From contig NZ_LWMU01000059.1 of assembly GCF_001639275.1 (NCBI RefSeq), positions 1 through 64,000 of the forward strand: 64,000 nt of DNA, in the 5' to 3' direction. The notes under the pieces were generated by a model. The model did no database searches, was not told the origin of the DNA, and saw only the letters and a list, made by a program, of their open reading frames with translations. How positions within the stretch are numbered: position 1 is the stretch's first letter; the number at the start of each line of letters is the position of its first letter. This DNA comes from Methanobrevibacter oralis (GTDB lineage: Archaea > Methanobacteriota > Methanobacteria > Methanobacteriales > Methanobacteriaceae). Below, one piece after another: positions 38,795-47,689 of this stretch. Both the position numbers and the translations under genes were made by a program.

Positions 38795-40339
38795 ATGAGT
38801 GAGGATGTTAAAAAAACCATTAATGAATTACATATTTATGAAAAACGATTATTAAAAGAATTAGAATCAAATATTAATAGCACTCCTGAAGATATAGCTA
38901 AAAAAACAGGCATGGACATTAAATCAGTTATGAGTGCGGCTGGTTCGCTTGCTTCAAAAGATATTATTGAAGTTAAAAAAGATGTAGATGAAATAATCTC
39001 TTTAACAGATAATGGTATTAAATATGCTGATAGAGGACTACCTGAGCGTAAAATCTTAGGTGTACTGGTTGAAAAACAGCATTTGGCCATGAAAGAACTA
39101 GCTGATGCAGCTAATTTAGATAAAAAAGAAACAAATATAGCTATTGGTTGGTTAGTTCGTAAAAATTGGGCTAAAATCGATAAAGGCATTGTTAGTATAA
39201 CTGATTTTGGTCGTGATTTTTCAGGTAAGTTGGGAGATGATGAAGAGTTATTAAATCACCTTAAAGATAAGAAAAACCAAATTAAAGATGAATTAAGTGC
39301 TGATTTATTAGATGGTTTTAAAAAGTTAAATGATAGAAAAAATATTTTAAATATTAAAAAGAACACCTCACATTCTTTTAAAATTTTAGAAAAAGGTGAA
39401 GCTATTTTAAACGAGGGTTTCACAATTCAAAAACAAGCTACTCAATTAACACACCAGCAATTAAAAGATGGAGAATGGAAAAATTTACAATATCGTCCTT
39501 ATGATATTACAGCTGAAGCACCAATTGTTTTTCCAGGTAAAAAACATCCTTTGAGAATAATTATTGATGAGATAAGAGAAATCTTTTTTAATTTAGGCTT
39601 TGATGAAGATAATGGTGATATTTTAGAATCTGCTTTTTGGAACTTTGATTCACTATTCCAACCTCAGGATCATGCGGCTCGTGAAATGCAAGATACATTT
39701 TATGTTAAAAATCCACTTACTTGCGATTTACCTGATAGTGAGGTAGTTGAATTAACTTCACAGGTTCATGAAGATGGTGGTGATACAGGGTCTACTGGTT
39801 GGCAGTATGATTGGGATGAGAATATTGCTCGTCAAAGTGTTTTAAGAACTCACACTACTGGAATTTCAACTAAACACTTGTTTACTCACGAACCTCCAAT
39901 GAAAATGTTTTCAGTTGGTCGAGTATTTAGAAGGGAAACTTTTGATTATAAGCATTTGCCTGAATTTCATCAGGTGGAAGGTCTTGTTTGTGGTGAAGAT
40001 GTTAGTTACAGGAATCTTTTAGGTATTTTAAAGGAATTTTATAAACAACTAGGATTTGAAGTTAGATTCAGACCTGCTTATTTCCCATATACTTACTTAT
40101 CAACAGAGTGTGAGGTTTACTTAGAAGATAAGCAAAGTTGGATTGAACTTGGCGGTTCTGGAATGTTTAGGCCAGAAGTATTAAAACCACTAGGTATCAA
40201 TCAACCTGCACTAGCTTTTGGTTTAGGCATTGAAAGATTAGCCATGATAAGATACGATGTTTCTGACATTCGCATGCTTTATAAAAGTGATATTAAATGG
40301 CTTCGTGAATTACCACTTAATGAAGGAGTTCAGTTATAA
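38795..40339 (+). CDS. pheS: Phenylalanine-tRNA ligase alpha subunit
   Basis: A 514-residue archaeal-type PheS that charges tRNA-Phe together with PheT (not in this window). The first ~150 residues form winged-helix domains ([35 protein letters not shown]), usual for archaeal and eukaryotic alpha subunits. The class II catalytic core follows, with motif 2 in [27 protein letters not shown] and motif 3 in [14 protein letters not shown]. The stop overlaps the next start (TAATG), so exonuclease III is probably co-translated. Confidence 0.95.
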   Translation: MSEDVKKTINELHIYEKRLLKELESNINSTPEDIAKKTGMDIKSVMSAAGSLASKDIIEVKKDVDEIISLTDNGIKYADRGLPERKILGVLVEKQHLAMKELADAANLDKKETNIAIGWLVRKNWAKIDKGIVSITDFGRDFSGKLGDDEELLNHLKDKKNQIKDELSADLLDGFKKLNDRKNILNIKKNTSHSFKILEKGEAILNEGFTIQKQATQLTHQQLKDGEWKNLQYRPYDITAEAPIVFPGKKHPLRIIIDEIREIFFNLGFDEDNGDILESAFWNFDSLFQPQDHAAREMQDTFYVKNPLTCDLPDSEVVELTSQVHEDGGDTGSTGWQYDWDENIARQSVLRTHTTGISTKHLFTHEPPMKMFSVGRVFRRETFDYKHLPEFHQVEGLVCGEDVSYRNLLGILKEFYKQLGFEVRFRPAYFPYTYLSTECEVYLEDKQSWIELGGSGMFRPEVLKPLGINQPALAFGLGIERLAMIRYDVSDIRMLYKSDIKWLRELPLNEGVQL

Positions 40340-41112
40340 TGAGTGTAAAGCTAGTTTCTTGGAATGTAAATGGAATTAGGGCTGTAAGTAAAAAAGATGA
40401 GTTTTGGGATTGGTTTTATAATACTGATGCAGATATCATTAATTTTCAAGAGATAAGGGCTAGTAGTAGTGATATTCCAAGTAAATTAAGTGATGTTGAT
40501 GGATTTCATTCTCATTTTAATGAAGCTGATAAGAAAGGGTATAGTGGAGTTGGAACCTTTTCTAAAGAGAAACCTGTTGAAGTTATAAAAGGATTGGGAA
40601 ATTCAAAGCTCGATAGTGAAGGAAGGGTTTTGAGACTAAAATATCCTAATTTTACTCTTTTTAATATTTATTTCCCTAATAGTGGAATGAATGCAAAAAG
40701 ATTAGATTTTAAAGTTGAATTTTGTAATACTTTACTTGATTTGCTTTTGGATTTAAAAAATCAAGGTGAAAACTTAGTTATTACTGGAGACTATAATATT
40801 GCTCATCATCCAATTGATGTTTATAATCCTAAAAATTGTGAAGGAAAATCTGGTTATCTTCCAGAGGAGCGAGCTTGGCTTGATGAGATGGAAAAAGCTG
40901 GTTTTGTAGATACTTTTAGGATGTTTGATGAAGGTGAAAATAATTTTACTTGGTGGAGTTATAGAACCCGTGCAAGAGATAGAAACGCTGGTTGGAGATT
41001 AGATTATTTTTATGTCAATGAAGAAATAAAAAACAAAGTAAAATCAGCTAAAATTTTAAATGATATATTTGGTTCAGACCACTGTCCAATAACTCTAGAA
41101 CTTGATTTTTAA
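40339..41112 (+). CDS. xth: Exodeoxyribonuclease III / AP endonuclease
   Basis: A 257-residue ExoIII-family enzyme for repair of abasic and damaged DNA ends. Catalytic motifs are LVSWNVNGIRA at the N-terminus, NFQEIRA (metal-binding Glu), ITGDYNIAHHPID (Asp and Asn), WWSYRTRARDRNAGWRLDYFYV and the final GSDHCPITLEL (Asp-His pair). The Methanothermobacter homologue Mth212 also nicks at uracil in DNA; whether this protein does is unknown. Coupled to pheS by a one-base overlap. Confidence 0.93.
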   Translation: MSVKLVSWNVNGIRAVSKKDEFWDWFYNTDADIINFQEIRASSSDIPSKLSDVDGFHSHFNEADKKGYSGVGTFSKEKPVEVIKGLGNSKLDSEGRVLRLKYPNFTLFNIYFPNSGMNAKRLDFKVEFCNTLLDLLLDLKNQGENLVITGDYNIAHHPIDVYNPKNCEGKSGYLPEERAWLDEMEKAGFVDTFRMFDEGENNFTWWSYRTRARDRNAGWRLDYFYVNEEIKNKVKSAKILNDIFGSDHCPITLELDF

Positions 41113-41123
41113 ATTTTTAGTGA

Positions 41124-41825
41124 TTATAATATTTTATTAACATCACCGATATTTTCAATTATTGTAATATCTAATTGCTCTTTTTTAATGTAATCTCGGT
41201 CTTCTTCAATAATATCTGAATTAACAAGAATGGCACTCATTCCAGCATTAACGGCTCCTAATGCATCTTCTTTAAATTTATTTCCAATCATAATGGATTT
41301 ATCAGGATTTCCTTGCATTTTTCTAAGAGCTACATCGTAAATTAGTTTATCTGGTTTTTTCTTACCTACTTCTTCTGAAGTTATCACGGCGTCAAAAAAT
41401 TGATATATGTTAAGTCTAACTAATTTTTCCCATTGTTTGATTGTAATTCCATTAGATATAACAGCTAAACGATATCCTTGACTTTTAAGATAAATTAATG
41501 TATCAATAGTTTGTGCAAATGGACGTAACAATGCCATTTTAACATTATGGTAAGTAATCATTCCTAATGCTATAAGCATTGGATCTTCATGACCTAAAAC
41601 AACTTTTGTTAGTACATTAAAGTGTTTTCCATAATTTGAACCTCTTTCTCTGATAATTGTTTTTAAAACACCGTATGCTTCGTCTTTATCAAGGGGTAAT
41701 CCATTATCTACCATTAATTCTAGTGCAGCTCGTCTTGCAGTTTCAGCAAATGCTGAAGTATCAAGCAATGTATCATCTACATCAAAGAAAACAACACGAT
41801 CACTATCTTTTTTAGTGGTTATCAT
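41124..41825 (-). CDS. HAD-superfamily hydrolase
   Basis: A ~233-residue haloacid-dehalogenase-type phosphatase. Motif I is FFDVDDTLLDT (nucleophile Asp and acid Asp), motif II the Ser in LAVISNGIT, motif III the Lys in KKKPDKLIYD, and motif IV is SIMIGNKFKEDALGA. A helical cap lies between motifs I and II, subfamily I type. ATG 41825 is preferred to the GTG at 41828. No substrate can be assigned. Confidence 0.82.
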   Translation of the reverse strand: MITTKKDSDRVVFFDVDDTLLDTSAFAETARRAALELMVDNGLPLDKDEAYGVLKTIIRERGSNYGKHFNVLTKVVLGHEDPMLIALGMITYHNVKMALLRPFAQTIDTLIYLKSQGYRLAVISNGITIKQWEKLVRLNIYQFFDAVITSEEVGKKKPDKLIYDVALRKMQGNPDKSIMIGNKFKEDALGAVNAGMSAILVNSDIIEEDRDYIKKEQLDITIIENIGDVNKIL

Positions 41826-41869
41826 CACTATAAGAATATAAATCTTGTGTTATTTATAGTTTAAGAAAT

Positions 41870-42565
41870 TTAAAAAAAAGCATCTAAACTTTGTTGTACC
41901 TCTCCAACTGCCATGTCTTCCAAATCTTTTTTAGAATATCCAAGAGGTCCCATAATTCTTCCAACAGCTGGAATTAATTGATGATGAATATAGTAATCCT
42001 TGTCATATTCGTATCCTTCACTATAATCATAAGGAACTGCACGTTGACTAATAGAACCTTTCCCTTTAACGATTATATATTGTATAATCGTTCCACGGGA
42101 TATTTTAATGCCATGTTCTTCGATTCTCTTTGCAGCTACTACATGAGGTCCAACCTGTTTGTATTGGTCAAGTTGTTTAGTAATTTGTGTGTGTATAATA
42201 AGCTCTTTTTTATCAACTTCTCCTTTCCTAATTCTTTTTAAAACTTTTTTAACAGCTTCAATAGCTTTATCAGAATTACCTTCTTTTAAAATAGCCATTA
42301 AAACAGATTCTTGAGTATTTTTAACAATAGGTGCCCAATCTCTTCTTACTAACTCTAATCCTTTAGCTATAATTTCTCCATCTTCGATTACAGCATATCG
42401 TTTCTTACTTACAAAAAATCCTCGTCTGTAGAAACCTTCATATTCTAATTCCATACCTTCGGGAAGTGTGGAGTTAAGATATTTTATAAATTTTTGAGCT
42501 TGTGCTTTAATTTCAGCTTCAAGTTCTAATTGTTCTTTTGTCTCTTCAATCAATTCAGGCACCAT
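41870..42565 (-). CDS. polB2: Family-B DNA polymerase, small C-terminal subunit (split PolB)
   Basis: A 231-residue protein that matches only the C-terminal thumb part of archaeal family-B DNA polymerase: [22 protein letters not shown] (palm end) and [42 protein letters not shown] (thumb). In Methanobacteriales the polymerase is made from two separate genes, as known for Methanothermobacter thermautotrophicus, so this is a normal split subunit and not a truncation. The large subunit with the exonuclease and catalytic Asp residues must be elsewhere. Confidence 0.88.
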   Translation of the reverse strand: MVPELIEETKEQLELEAEIKAQAQKFIKYLNSTLPEGMELEYEGFYRRGFFVSKKRYAVIEDGEIIAKGLELVRRDWAPIVKNTQESVLMAILKEGNSDKAIEAVKKVLKRIRKGEVDKKELIIHTQITKQLDQYKQVGPHVVAAKRIEEHGIKISRGTIIQYIIVKGKGSISQRAVPYDYSEGYEYDKDYYIHHQLIPAVGRIMGPLGYSKKDLEDMAVGEVQQSLDAFF

Positions 42566-42768
42566 TTTTATCTATTAATTAAAATATTTTCTTTTAATAT
42601 AATATAGTTTATGTTGTTGGATATAAAATCAATTTTTTTAATTTATTTTAATATTATTGCTTTAGAATGACTTTATTTATCTTAATAATAATTTTTATTA
42701 CTTTTTTAATGCTCTTGGGTGATTTATATATGTTAAACAATCTAAAATACTATTAGAGGTTTGATATT

Positions 42769-43116
42769 ATGAAATTAAAAAAATTAGTTTCTAGCTATGA
42801 TGAAATAAATGATAGATTTGTTGGTAAAATTGAAGGTACAAAAGGGTATTTGTTAAGTTATGCCATTTCAAATAATGTTTTTTTAAATTTAGATAAAAAT
42901 AAATATCCTTCTTCAATTTTTATAGAAAATGCATCTGAAGTTTTAAACACTTCAAAAGAAGAGCTTAAATATTCAAACATAAAAATAATAATTGATTGTA
43001 ATGCTCTTTTTGTTCATTTCAATCTTTTTATTGATGATTTAAAAAGCCATTCTTTTAAAACTAGAAATACTCACAACATATCCAATTCCAATATTATAAT
43101 TGACAATTCAGTATAA
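42769..43116 (+). CDS. Hypothetical 115-residue protein
   Basis: No family is recognised. AGAGGTTTGAT before the ATG supports it as a gene. The protein is mixed alpha/beta, with a basic start (MKLKKLVSSYDEIND) and an Asn/Ser/Ile-rich end, and without signal peptide or membrane segment. It opens a row of three small genes of unknown function read in the same direction. Confidence 0.5.
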   Translation: MKLKKLVSSYDEINDRFVGKIEGTKGYLLSYAISNNVFLNLDKNKYPSSIFIENASEVLNTSKEELKYSNIKIIIDCNALFVHFNLFIDDLKSHSFKTRNTHNISNSNIIIDNSV

Positions 43117-43186
43117 TCTTTAAATAATACTTTTAAAATATAATAATATATTGTATTTATCAGTTTATTATTGGAGTTAATATAAT

Positions 43187-43627
43187 ATGGTTAAAATTGA
43201 TTATTGTCCTTCTTGCGGAGGCAAATTAATAAAAGGTAGTTTTATTTGCCCTTTTTGTGGGTTAGATGCTGAAGAATTATTTGCTAAGGGTTATTTACTT
43301 AAAAGTGATGCTTCTAATAATTCTATCGAACTTATGGATGATTCTAAAGATATTTTAATGAATGATGTTGAAAATGATGATGCAGAAATGGTCATTGAAA
43401 TACCTGAAGATGCTGATGAAGATATTGTTATTCCATTGGATGATTATATCGATGTTGACGGACTAAATGAGGGTCAACCTATTGAAATTGTAGTTCAAGT
43501 AGATAGTGATGGTTCTAATTATGAATTTGATAATGATGATGATGTAAATTATCCATTTGAATATTATGATGACGATGATCCCTATGACATTGTTTATTAT
43601 GAATATGCTGGAGATGATGAAGATTAA
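43187..43627 (+). CDS. Zinc-ribbon protein with very acidic tail
   Basis: A 146-residue protein. Residues 6-24 form a zinc ribbon (CPSCGGKL ... CPFCG). The rest is strongly acidic, ending in repeated Asp runs with Tyr (NYPFEYYDDDDPYDIVYYEY). The tail is probably disordered. Zinc-ribbon proteins of this kind are common in Methanobrevibacter; the role is unknown. A ribosome-binding site (GGAGTT) precedes the ATG. The next gene begins 11 bp later. Confidence 0.65.
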   Translation: MVKIDYCPSCGGKLIKGSFICPFCGLDAEELFAKGYLLKSDASNNSIELMDDSKDILMNDVENDDAEMVIEIPEDADEDIVIPLDDYIDVDGLNEGQPIEIVVQVDSDGSNYEFDNDDDVNYPFEYYDDDDPYDIVYYEYAGDDED

Positions 43628-43638
43628 GTGGGTGTAAC

Positions 43639-43896
43639 ATGATTAATCATGAAATGAATATCCCCTACTATATTATGAATGATGATAATTTAGCATCAAT
43701 TTTAGATGCAAGTAAGGAAGCATATATCGATGATAATGACTTAAGGGAGTTATTAGTTGAATTACTTGGAAATAACATTTCAGAAATTGATATTCAAAAA
43801 ATTTTAGATGCATCTAGTGATGAAAACATTACTGAAGAAGAATTTGATAAAATAGTTGATGAATTCATATTAAATAATAAATCTGGTAAGAATTAA
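43639..43896 (+). CDS. Hypothetical small acidic protein
   Basis: An 85-residue acidic, helical protein with no recognised family. Two similar halves can be seen: ILDASKEAYIDDNDLRELLVELLGN and ILDASSDENITEEEFDKIVDEFI, each with an ILDAS segment followed by acidic residues and a helix, loosely like a pair of EF-hand-type units, although no canonical calcium loop is complete. GGGTGTAAC lies before the ATG, close behind the zinc-ribbon gene, so they are probably co-transcribed. Confidence 0.5.
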   Translation: MINHEMNIPYYIMNDDNLASILDASKEAYIDDNDLRELLVELLGNNISEIDIQKILDASSDENITEEEFDKIVDEFILNNKSGKN

Positions 43897-44097
43897 TGAT
43901 GTTTACTTTATATTAGTGTTCGTGTGCCAAAAGTAAAACATTTATATATGATGATAAATTAATAATTTATTATCATTATTCTTTAAGACTCTTTTTTGCT
44001 CTCAAAAGTTTAATTGTTATTTTTCTTGTCCAACAATTTAACGAAAAGAGACTTATTGACTGCGATTATTAATTAATTATATTTATTAGGTGAAATA
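43897..44097 (+). promoter_or_regulatory. Promoter and potentially structured leader of rps8e
   Basis: A TATA-like box (ACATTTATATATGA, ~43939-43952) is followed by a leader of about 120 bases. The leader can fold into nested stems. The outer stem pairs AAGACTCTTTT (43985-43995) with AAAAGAGACTT (44044-44054) at 10 of 11 positions. The inner stem pairs AATTGTT (44012-44018) with AACAATT (44032-44038). Ribosomal-protein genes often carry regulatory leaders, but no archaeal S8e leader is known to me. AGGTGAAAT is the ribosome-binding site. Confidence 0.4.
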
Positions 44098-44472
44098 ATG
44101 GCAATTTCTCAAGGAAAATCAACTAGGAGCCCATCTGGTGCAAGAAATGTTGCTAACCGTGGAAAAAGGAAATCTGAATTAGGTAGGGATCCTGCAGAAA
44201 CTAGATTAGATGCAAAAAAATTAAGAAAAATTAGAACTCGTGGTGGAAACGAAAAACTTAGATTAGCTACTGGTAATAAAGTTAATGTAACTGATGATGA
44301 AGGCAATACTAAAGTATTAGATATTTATAATGTAGTTGAAAACTCTGCAAATCCTAACTATGTTAGAAGAAACATCATTACAAAAGGTGCTGTTGTAGAA
44401 ACTGCTGAAGGTAATGTTAAAGTAACATCAAGACCTGGTCAAGATGGTGTTATTAACGGAATTTTTATTTAA
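44098..44472 (+). CDS. rps8e: 30S ribosomal protein S8e
   Basis: A 124-residue archaeal S8e. The N-terminus is basic and Gly/Ser-rich (AISQGKSTRSPSGARNVANR, GKRKSELGRDPAETRL), followed by RKIRTRGGNEKLRL and NPNYVRRNIITKGAVVET, all typical of S8e. The family is found in archaea and eukaryotes only and the length is the archaeal norm. Gene is alone between a long leader and hypE. Confidence 0.95.
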   Translation: MAISQGKSTRSPSGARNVANRGKRKSELGRDPAETRLDAKKLRKIRTRGGNEKLRLATGNKVNVTDDEGNTKVLDIYNVVENSANPNYVRRNIITKGAVVETAEGNVKVTSRPGQDGVINGIFI

Positions 44473-44563
44473 AGATACTTTTCTTTAAATTCTCTCTTTT
44501 TTTAATTTTTAATATACTTGTTTTTACATATATATTCCATAATTATTATTTTTAGGAGATATA

Positions 44564-45583
44564 ATGTCAGAAGATAAAATTAGTATGAATCATGGTGCTG
44601 GTGGTGAAGTAATGGCTAATTTAATCGCTAGTACAGTATTAGATAATATCACTAAAAAAAGTGTCAATGGTGGTATTAGTTTAGATGCCTTAGATGATGG
44701 GGCTACTATTCCTATTGATGATTATGAGATAGTTTTTACAACAGATGGTCATACAATCGATCCTTTATTTTTCCCTGGTGGAGATATTGGTAGAATATCT
44801 GCATGTGGAACAATTAATGATGTTTCTGTAATGGGTGCTCGCCCACTAGCTATTTCTAATGCAATTATTATGCAGGAAGGCTTTCCAATAGATGATTTGG
44901 ATAGGATTATGAGATCTTTAAATGAAGCTTGTGAAGAGGTAGATGTTGCAGTAATTACTGGTGATACAAAGGTAATGCCTAATGATAAGCTTGAAGGTAT
45001 TGTAATGGTTACCACGGGTATTGGAATAGCTAAAAAAGGTGAAATTGTTTGTGATTCAACTTTAGAAGTAGGTGATAAAATTATCATCACTGGTAGCTTA
45101 GGAGATCATGGAATGAGTTTAATGTCTTTTAGAGAAGGTTTTGGTTTTGAAACTGATTTAAAGTCTGATGTTGCTCCTATGTGGAATATAATTAAGGAAT
45201 CTTTGGAAATTGGTGGCATTACAGCTATGAAGGATCCTACTCGTGGTGGATTTGCTAATGCTATTAATGAAATGGCTTCTAAATCTGGTGTAGGTGTTGT
45301 ATTAGAGCAAGATGCAATTCCAATTAGGCCAGAAGTTCATGCTGTTTCAGAAATGCTTGGAATCGATCCTTTTGAAGTAGCAAATGAGGGAAAAGTTGTA
45401 ATGGGAGTTAAAGCTGATAAGGCTCGGGATGTTCTTAAAGTTATTAAAAATGAGAAATATGGTGAAGATGCAGCTATTATTGGAGAAGTTGTTGAGGGGG
45501 AATATGTTATTGTTAAGACTCCAATTGGTGGTGAAAGAATCCTTGAAGCTCCAATAGCTGATCCTGTTCCTCGTGTTTGTTAA
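44564..45583 (+). CDS. hypE: Hydrogenase maturation factor HypE
   Basis: A 339-residue HypE that, with HypF, makes the cyanide ligands of the [NiFe]-hydrogenase active site by dehydrating a thiocarboxamide on its C-terminal Cys. That Cys is the last residue (PRVC). The N-terminal PurM/AIR-synthetase-like part shows GAGGEVMANLI, LDALDDGATI and FTTDGHTIDPLFFPGGDIGRIS; the C-terminal half has KDPTRGGFANAINEMA. AGGAGAT precedes the start. Other hyp genes are not nearby. Hydrogenases supply electrons for methanogenesis from H2 and CO2. Confidence 0.95.
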   Translation: MSEDKISMNHGAGGEVMANLIASTVLDNITKKSVNGGISLDALDDGATIPIDDYEIVFTTDGHTIDPLFFPGGDIGRISACGTINDVSVMGARPLAISNAIIMQEGFPIDDLDRIMRSLNEACEEVDVAVITGDTKVMPNDKLEGIVMVTTGIGIAKKGEIVCDSTLEVGDKIIITGSLGDHGMSLMSFREGFGFETDLKSDVAPMWNIIKESLEIGGITAMKDPTRGGFANAINEMASKSGVGVVLEQDAIPIRPEVHAVSEMLGIDPFEVANEGKVVMGVKADKARDVLKVIKNEKYGEDAAIIGEVVEGEYVIVKTPIGGERILEAPIADPVPRVC

Positions 45584-45592
45584 GGTGGTATT

Positions 45593-46006
45593 GTGGCTAA
45601 TATATTTTCAAGAAGAGTTATTGCATATGTTGCTGATTTTTTTGTAGTCTCAGCAATTATGTGGATTGTATCTTATTTGATGTACTTAATAATAAATCCT
45701 TATGAAACTTATAAGGTTTATTCTTACTTTATATATGTAGTACCTTTTTTAGTATTCTTTTATTTCGTAATATTGGAAAAATTTAAAGGTTCTACTGTTG
45801 GTAAAGCTTTAATGTATATTCAGGTTAGATCAAAGAATGGTGCTAAGATTTCATGGGCACAGGCAATTGTACGTAATCTAACTAAATTGTTTTGGATACC
45901 AATACTTTTTGATTTAGTATTAGGTTTTATTTTTACTCGTGAAGATAGATTATTTAACTCAATAACTAAAACTATTGTTGTTGATGAGCGTAAATATAAT
46001 CTATAA
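45593..46006 (+). CDS. RDD-family membrane protein
   Basis: A 137-residue RDD-type protein with three membrane segments (~residues 10-32, 45-65 and 97-115). The family's Arg-Asp motif appears as RRVIAYVADFFVVS near the start and a KFKGSTVGKALMYIQV segment follows the second helix. It begins with GTG 45593, supported by AAGGTGG upstream. RDD proteins are membrane proteins of mostly unknown function, some linked to ion exchange. It lies 9 bp after hypE and is probably co-transcribed with it. Confidence 0.75.
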   Translation: MANIFSRRVIAYVADFFVVSAIMWIVSYLMYLIINPYETYKVYSYFIYVVPFLVFFYFVILEKFKGSTVGKALMYIQVRSKNGAKISWAQAIVRNLTKLFWIPILFDLVLGFIFTREDRLFNSITKTIVVDERKYNL

Positions 46007-46021
46007 CTTTTTTTTTTATTT

Positions 46022-46714
46022 TTAAACACTTTTGGAGTGTTCGCAGTAACTTTGATATCTGCAAGATTTGCATTTGTTAGGATTTTTTGTAGGTATGAAT
46101 GGTTTTAAACCTTTAAATAATCCATCCATTCTATTTAGTAAAAATTTGATGGTGTTTTCTTCTTTTTGATTAAATTCTTCACTCCAAAATATATTGTTAG
46201 TTCCTCTTTGTCTTAGAGCCCCTTGAATTTTCCTTGAGTCATTTAACATGTTTTTTATTGCTAGACAGTATGCCCTTACTTGGTTGATTGTAGAACTATA
46301 TGGTGTTGTTCCAGGTTTATCATCGATTATAACTATTTTATCAGGCATCATCCAAATTTCATCTATATATCCTCGAATTCCATTTTCAGGATCTATTACT
46401 GGGATTTCACGGGAAATAACCTCCTCATTTTTTGATATTTCAACAAATTCATTAAATGTTGATGGTGTTGCATCTTTTTTAAATTTATTTTCTGACTTGT
46501 TATGTTTGGAGGTGCCAACTTTCATAGCTTTGGTTGGTGTGGTTCTTATATCTTTTACATATTGGAGATATAGTTGGTATTCACAATATCCTTGTTGATT
46601 AAGCCAACTAATTGGGAAATTATTTTTACCTTCAATTATTTGTACACCTTTTATGTTAGGATGCTTTTTAATGTCGTATTCCTTCCCTAAATCTTGTATT
46701 ATTTTCTTTTGCAT
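46022..46714 (-). CDS. Cas4-like PD-(D/E)XK nuclease
   Basis: A 230-residue Cas4/RecB-like nuclease. One Cys in NQQGYCEYQLYLQYV (~residue 44) and three in CKSCRYQSYC (near the C-terminus) make up a four-Cys iron-sulfur site. The nuclease motifs are GIRGYIDEIWMMPDKIVIIDDKPG (Asp ... Asp-x-Lys). Cas4 proteins trim DNA ends during CRISPR spacer acquisition, but no cas genes or repeats are seen in this window, so this is a free-standing member, possibly in DNA repair. No ribosome-binding site is visible; the transcript may be leaderless. Confidence 0.75.
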   Translation of the reverse strand: MQKKIIQDLGKEYDIKKHPNIKGVQIIEGKNNFPISWLNQQGYCEYQLYLQYVKDIRTTPTKAMKVGTSKHNKSENKFKKDATPSTFNEFVEISKNEEVISREIPVIDPENGIRGYIDEIWMMPDKIVIIDDKPGTTPYSSTINQVRAYCLAIKNMLNDSRKIQGALRQRGTNNIFWSEEFNQKEENTIKFLLNRMDGLFKGLKPFIPTKNPNKCKSCRYQSYCEHSKSV

Positions 46715-46795
46715 ATGTTGATTTTTAGAGATTGAATATTAAATAGTTTATTTATTTTAGTAAGGACTATAAATTTTAAAATTTAAAATACTTCT

Positions 46796-47662
46796 ATGCA
46801 CTATGTTAACTCAAAAAGTATTTTGTCAGCTAAAAACGGAATGAATTTATACAGGGGTTGTAGTCATGGCTGCATTTATTGTGATTCTAGAAGTAAAGTT
46901 TATAATATGAATCATAAATTTGAAGATATTGAAGTTAAGGCAAATTCTCTTGAATTACTCAAAAAAGCACTTAAAACAAGAAAAAAGACCATGATTGGGA
47001 TAGGTTCAATGAGTGATCCATATATTCCAATTGAAAAGGAGTTAAAATATGTTAGAAATTCTTTAGAATTAATTTATAAATATGGATTTGGTTTTACATG
47101 TATTACCAAATCTGATTTAATTTTAAGAGACTTAGATTTGCTTAAAAAAATAAATGAAAAATCAAAAGTTGTAGTTCAAATGACTTTAACAACAAGTGAT
47201 GAAGATTTGTGCAAAATTTTAGAACCAAATGTAGCAACAACAAAAAGGCGAGTTCATGTATTAAAAAAGTTAAATAATGCAAAAATCCCTACGATCATTT
47301 GGTTGTGTCCAATTTTACCATTTATTAATGATACGGAGGAAAATATTAACGAGATTATTGATTATGCTACACAGTCAAATGTTAAAGGCATCATATGTTT
47401 TGGAATGGGTTTGACTTTAAGGGATGGAAACAGACAATATTTTTATAAAAAATTAGATGAAAACTTTCCAAACCTCAAAGAGAAATACACTAAAAGATAT
47501 GCATTAGATTATAATATACAAAGTCCGAATAATAAAAAATTAATGGAAATATTTATTAAAAGAACAAATATTAGTGGAATAATGAATAATCCCCAGGAAA
47601 TATTTGAATATGTTAATAAATTTTCTAATAAGGATAAAACTAAGCAGATTAAATTATTTTAA
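46796..47662 (+). CDS. Radical SAM protein, SplB-like
   Basis: A 288-residue radical S-adenosylmethionine enzyme. The iron-sulfur ligands are in RGCSHGCIYCDS (C-x3-C-x2-C, residues ~21-28). GIGSMSDPYIPIE and GFTCITKSDLILRD follow, in the pattern of the SplB-like/Rv2578c group. The reaction is not established; spore photoproduct lyase itself is a distant relative. Divergent from the Cas4-like gene, about 80 bp away, which may share a regulatory region. Confidence 0.8.
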   Translation: MHYVNSKSILSAKNGMNLYRGCSHGCIYCDSRSKVYNMNHKFEDIEVKANSLELLKKALKTRKKTMIGIGSMSDPYIPIEKELKYVRNSLELIYKYGFGFTCITKSDLILRDLDLLKKINEKSKVVVQMTLTTSDEDLCKILEPNVATTKRRVHVLKKLNNAKIPTIIWLCPILPFINDTEENINEIIDYATQSNVKGIICFGMGLTLRDGNRQYFYKKLDENFPNLKEKYTKRYALDYNIQSPNNKKLMEIFIKRTNISGIMNNPQEIFEYVNKFSNKDKTKQIKLF

Positions 47663-47689
47663 ATACTTTGTAATTTAAATAGTATTATA

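Noticed and set aside
41870-42565. Truncated DNA polymerase as a pseudogene
   Set aside because: Split family-B polymerase with a separate small subunit is normal in Methanobacteriales.
43946-43976. A/T palindrome around TGATAAATTAATAATTTATTATCA
   Set aside because: Made only of A/T-rich sequence with few G-C pairs; such palindromes are common here, so it was not called as a site.
46022-46714. Cas4-like gene as evidence of a CRISPR-Cas locus
   Set aside because: No other cas gene and no regularly spaced repeats are present nearby, so I keep it as a stand-alone nuclease.
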